A stretch of DNA of 6,281 nucleotides, from the NCBI GenBank assembly GCA_947489925.1, contig CANLFK010000129.1, positions 1-6,281 on the forward strand, in the 5' to 3' direction. The notes beneath the pieces are model-generated. The model searched no databases, was not told the DNA's origin, and saw only the letters and a list, made by a program, of their open reading frames with translations. This document shows, piece by piece, positions 3,725 to 6,281 of the stretch. This DNA is from Candidatus Caenarcanales bacterium (GTDB lineage Bacteria; Cyanobacteriota; Vampirovibrionia; Caenarcaniphilales; Caenarcanaceae). Position numbers and translations under genes: made by a program. Within the stretch, counting starts at the first letter, position 1. The number at the start of each line of letters is the position of its first letter.

Positions 3725-6281
3725 TTAACTTTTTATACCAGTTAATTCAAAACCATTTAATTCTAATCTTTTAAAACCAGCTTCCTTTAAAGTGTTTATG
3801 GAAACAACTAATTCGAGCCCATTTAAATCTTCCATCTTGACCCTTCCCTCAGTATACATACTCCTCAATTTATAAGTATTAGCTTTGTATTTTTTACCAG
3901 AAGCCTCAAAGTCATTTTCTATTTGCAAATAACAGCCAGTATTAAAAATTGTTTCAGAATAAAGTTCAAAACCTTTTTCTTGTAATTCTTCTTTAATTTC
4001 ATTCAAACTTTCAAAACCATAAATTGGTCTGATTCTTGCCACAAATTCATTTTTCTTAGGCTCTAAATAAACCAATTGACCTTTATGAGCTTTTGTTTTA
4101 AATAATTGAATATTTTTAGGTTTTTTATTTTCTACTTCTGGTATTTCTGGTTTTTTGGAATAGTCAGCAAATTCTCCTAAAGCAATTCGTTTTTTATTAT
4201 TATTGTCGGTTCTGATTTTTAAAGTATTTTGCTTAGAAGTTACAGTCAAAACCTTTTTAATTGGTGAGTGGAAACGACTATGTATAATTTGCTGATTTAA
4301 TACTTTTTGAATAAAAGCTTCCAGTCCGTTTTGTCTTAATTCCTCGTACAAAATAATTTTAATATCTTGATGATAAATTTTTTCAATTCGCTTTTTTAAT
4401 TCAGCTTCTGAAATTTTTGGCAATTTAACTTTATTTTCTTCGTTCTCGGTTTCGCTCTCTTCGTCTTGTTTTCTCTTTTTATTATTTTCAGTTTCTTCCT
4501 TGATTTGTCCTAATAAAAATTCTTTAAGGTTTTTCCTAATAACAATGTCATAAACGGGGATTTCTGGTTTTTTATTATTTGTTGATAATCTAGCCGAATA
4601 AATTGTTTCCTCGGGGAATTGGTCAGCTTTATTGGTTTTAAGGTTTAAAGGAATTAAATTATCTAAATATTGTTTGATTAGCTTTCTGGTTGAGTCAATT
4701 GGAAAACCATCTTTATAAGATTTTTCTCTAAAAAAGCCTCTCTCATCTTCAAATTGTATATTTTTCAATCTGGCTAAAGTCAAACAAAAAGCGTCCAAAG
4801 CGTGATGTTTATCATTTCCACGATTTTTTGTATTTGTTTTTTTCTTATTTTCGGTATTTTCTTCGGTTTTACTTTCTGCTTCCTTCTCAGCTTCAGGTTT
4901 TTCGGGTTTTTCTTCGTGCAAAAATTCATTCAGAGAATACCAATTTCTTAATTGTGCTGTTTGAGAGCCGCTTGTCGTAAAAACTTTTCGGTCTTGATCT
5001 TTAACTCCCATTCCCCAACCAAAATAAACACATAATATTTTCTGGCAAATCTTGGCAATATGAGCGGTTTCTGCTAGTCCATTCCAATTTTCAATTAAGC
5101 TTAAACCTTCTTTGTTTGGGGAAATTAATAATTTGCGTTTTTTATTTTTAATTCTTTTATTATTACTAATTAAATTTTTATATTCCGTCCAAGTTAATTT
5201 TGTCTTTTCTGGATTACCTTCCAAGTATTCAAAAGGAGTTTTATTTCCCTTTTCAGAATTACAAGTTTTTTTAACTAAAACCAAATTATAAAAAGCATCA
5301 CAATGACTTAAACTGCGAGGAATTATATGATCAATTTCCAAACTTCCCGCTTTCCAGTCAGCAATTTCAATTCCTTCACCCGAATATAAACATTTTTCAT
5401 TTTGTTCTTTTAGTAATTTATAAGCGACAATATCTTTAAAGCTTGGTTTTGTAATTCCAGCTTCTCTTAAGTGTTTGAGAGCTATATTATTTTCTTTTTG
5501 ATTTTCATTTCTGAATTTTTCCCAGTCTTTAGCGTCTTTTTGAGGCAAAAATGAAGAATCAGCATCTTTAACAAATTCAATTAAAACTTCTTTTGGCTCT
5601 CCAAGCTTATTTTCCATAAAGCGAATTAAATTATAAAAAATTTGCAAACGGTTTTTAACCACATAATTATTAATTTTGCCTAAAAGTTTTTCGATATATT
5701 TATGTCTTTCTTGCTTGGTTTCCAACTTTAATAATTCTTCTCTTTCATCACCAATACTAAAGCTTTCCCAACTATTTCCAAAACGATTAATCGCATTAAT
5801 TATTTCGCTTTCTTCTAAGTTTTTAGCAAAATTTTTCTTCCAATTTTCATTATTCAAACGATTTTCAACAAATTCAGTTCTATTTAAACCACTTAGCAAA
5901 TAATCTTTAAGTAATCTGCAAGCCGTTCTGCAAAAAGAAAATCTGCCTTCGGTTTTAATTTTCAGGTCTCCATCTTCTTTATCGATACGAGCCAAATTAA
6001 ATAATGCTTTGAGTTTTTCTTTGCTTTTTTCTTGCTTGCCAAGCGGTTTTTCAAACCAAATTTTTTCATTAACTAAAATTTCATAAAGTTCAGTAATTGT
6101 AATTTTTTGATTATTTTCAGATTTACTTTCCAGTTTTTTTCTACATTTTTCAAAAAGTATTTTAAATTCTTCAAAGTTCAACAGAAGCGGCTTTTCATCT
6201 ATCTTTTTTTGATAACGCAAATTTTTTAAAATTAATAAAAGTTTTGTTTCAATTGCTAATTTGTCTTTGGCTTGGCAAGTA
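3725..6281 (-). CDS. cas9: Type II CRISPR effector Cas9, lacking its 5' end (II-C-like)
   Basis: This is the RNA-guided DNA endonuclease of a type II CRISPR-Cas system. The frame is open to the right edge, so 851 C-terminal residues are visible; RuvC-I, the bridge helix and part of the REC lobe lie outside. A TTG at 6220 is not the true start, because the residues before it (RAKDKLAIETKLLLILKN-like, LRYQ) continue REC-type sequence. Counting that TTG as residue 1, RuvC-II is EVLIEFVKD (211-219, Glu215). HNH is LEIDHIIPRS...CNSEKGNKTPFEYL (294-333, with Asp297, His298 and Asn321 spaced as in SpCas9). RuvC-III is HHALDA (472-477, with His473 and Asp476). All visible catalytic residues are kept. 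Lys/Glu-rich linkers lie at 433-470 and 572-600. The C-terminal part (about 600-831) would be the wedge and PAM-interacting region. The implied size of roughly 1,050-1,150 residues suits II-C, but the subtype is not proven. Confidence 0.95.
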   Translation of the reverse strand, partial: TCQAKDKLAIETKLLLILKNLRYQKKIDEKPLLLNFEEFKILFEKCRKKLESKSENNQKITITELYEILVNEKIWFEKPLGKQEKSKEKLKALFNLARIDKEDGDLKIKTEGRFSFCRTACRLLKDYLLSGLNRTEFVENRLNNENWKKNFAKNLEESEIINAINRFGNSWESFSIGDEREELLKLETKQERHKYIEKLLGKINNYVVKNRLQIFYNLIRFMENKLGEPKEVLIEFVKDADSSFLPQKDAKDWEKFRNENQKENNIALKHLREAGITKPSFKDIVAYKLLKEQNEKCLYSGEGIEIADWKAGSLEIDHIIPRSLSHCDAFYNLVLVKKTCNSEKGNKTPFEYLEGNPEKTKLTWTEYKNLISNNKRIKNKKRKLLISPNKEGLSLIENWNGLAETAHIAKICQKILCVYFGWGMGVKDQDRKVFTTSGSQTAQLRNWYSLNEFLHEEKPEKPEAEKEAESKTEENTENKKKTNTKNRGNDKHHALDAFCLTLARLKNIQFEDERGFFREKSYKDGFPIDSTRKLIKQYLDNLIPLNLKTNKADQFPEETIYSARLSTNNKKPEIPVYDIVIRKNLKEFLLGQIKEETENNKKRKQDEESETENEENKVKLPKISEAELKKRIEKIYHQDIKIILYEELRQNGLEAFIQKVLNQQIIHSRFHSPIKKVLTVTSKQNTLKIRTDNNNKKRIALGEFADYSKKPEIPEVENKKPKNIQLFKTKAHKGQLVYLEPKKNEFVARIRPIYGFESLNEIKEELQEKGFELYSETIFNTGCYLQIENDFEASGKKYKANTYKLRSMYTEGRVKMEDLNGLELVVSINTLKEAGFKRLELNGFELTGIKS

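Noticed and set aside
5676..5903. An open frame on the + strand within cas9, and similar short frames at 1771-1977 (-) and 2575-2766 (+)
   Set aside because: All are shadows of confidently identified genes on the opposite strand and have no recognisable content or ribosome site.
3728..6281. CRISPR repeats or a tracrRNA in the window
   Set aside because: I saw no regularly spaced direct repeats, and almost all of this stretch is cas9 coding sequence.

Overview
The window is strongly AT-rich with compact, single-copy bacterial genes. It holds, left to right: the 5' part of hemC (leftward), an unrecognised 87-residue protein and a GT-B type glycosyltransferase (both rightward), bioF (leftward), the left end of an IS110-family insertion sequence, and most of a type II Cas9 gene (leftward, running off the right edge). 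HemC and BioF are ordinary biosynthetic enzymes. The sequence fits a low-GC Gram-negative bacterium, perhaps a host-associated proteobacterium, but nothing here fixes the taxon.

Positions 1-3248 look like ordinary chromosome. hemC and the 87-residue gene diverge from a 157-base intergenic region. The glycosyltransferase and bioF converge with only 7 bases between their stop codons. The region 3249-3556 has no protein gene. It contains the short bioF leader and then the non-coding left end of an IS110 element.

The most interesting part is 3322-3661. The left end of the IS110 element appears to encode a complete bridge RNA of the IS621 type: a 5' hairpin, then two large stem-loops, each with an internal guide loop and an apical hairpin. 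The guides can be read and checked inside the window. The target-loop left guide (3396-3405) is identical over 10 bases to the chromosomal flank plus core dinucleotide at the insertion point (3314-3323). The donor-loop right guide (3500-3505) is the exact reverse complement of the element's own left terminus (3322-3327). All four guides agree on a CT core. The predicted donor, ACAGTATCTCGTAT, differs at one base from the IS621 donor as I remember it. The predicted original target is AAACCCC-CT-AACCC. The transposase that should use this RNA is cut off after about 35 codons, and no right end is visible, so the element is a remnant with an apparently intact guide RNA.

From 3725 to the right edge lies a cas9 gene without its 5' end. 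RuvC-II, HNH and RuvC-III catalytic residues are all present, and two highly charged low-complexity segments stand out. No cas1, cas2, CRISPR repeat or recognisable tracrRNA is in the window. The truncated IS110 element sits directly behind the cas9 stop codon, where cas1 and cas2 often lie in type II-C loci, so this is probably a rearranged edge of the CRISPR locus.
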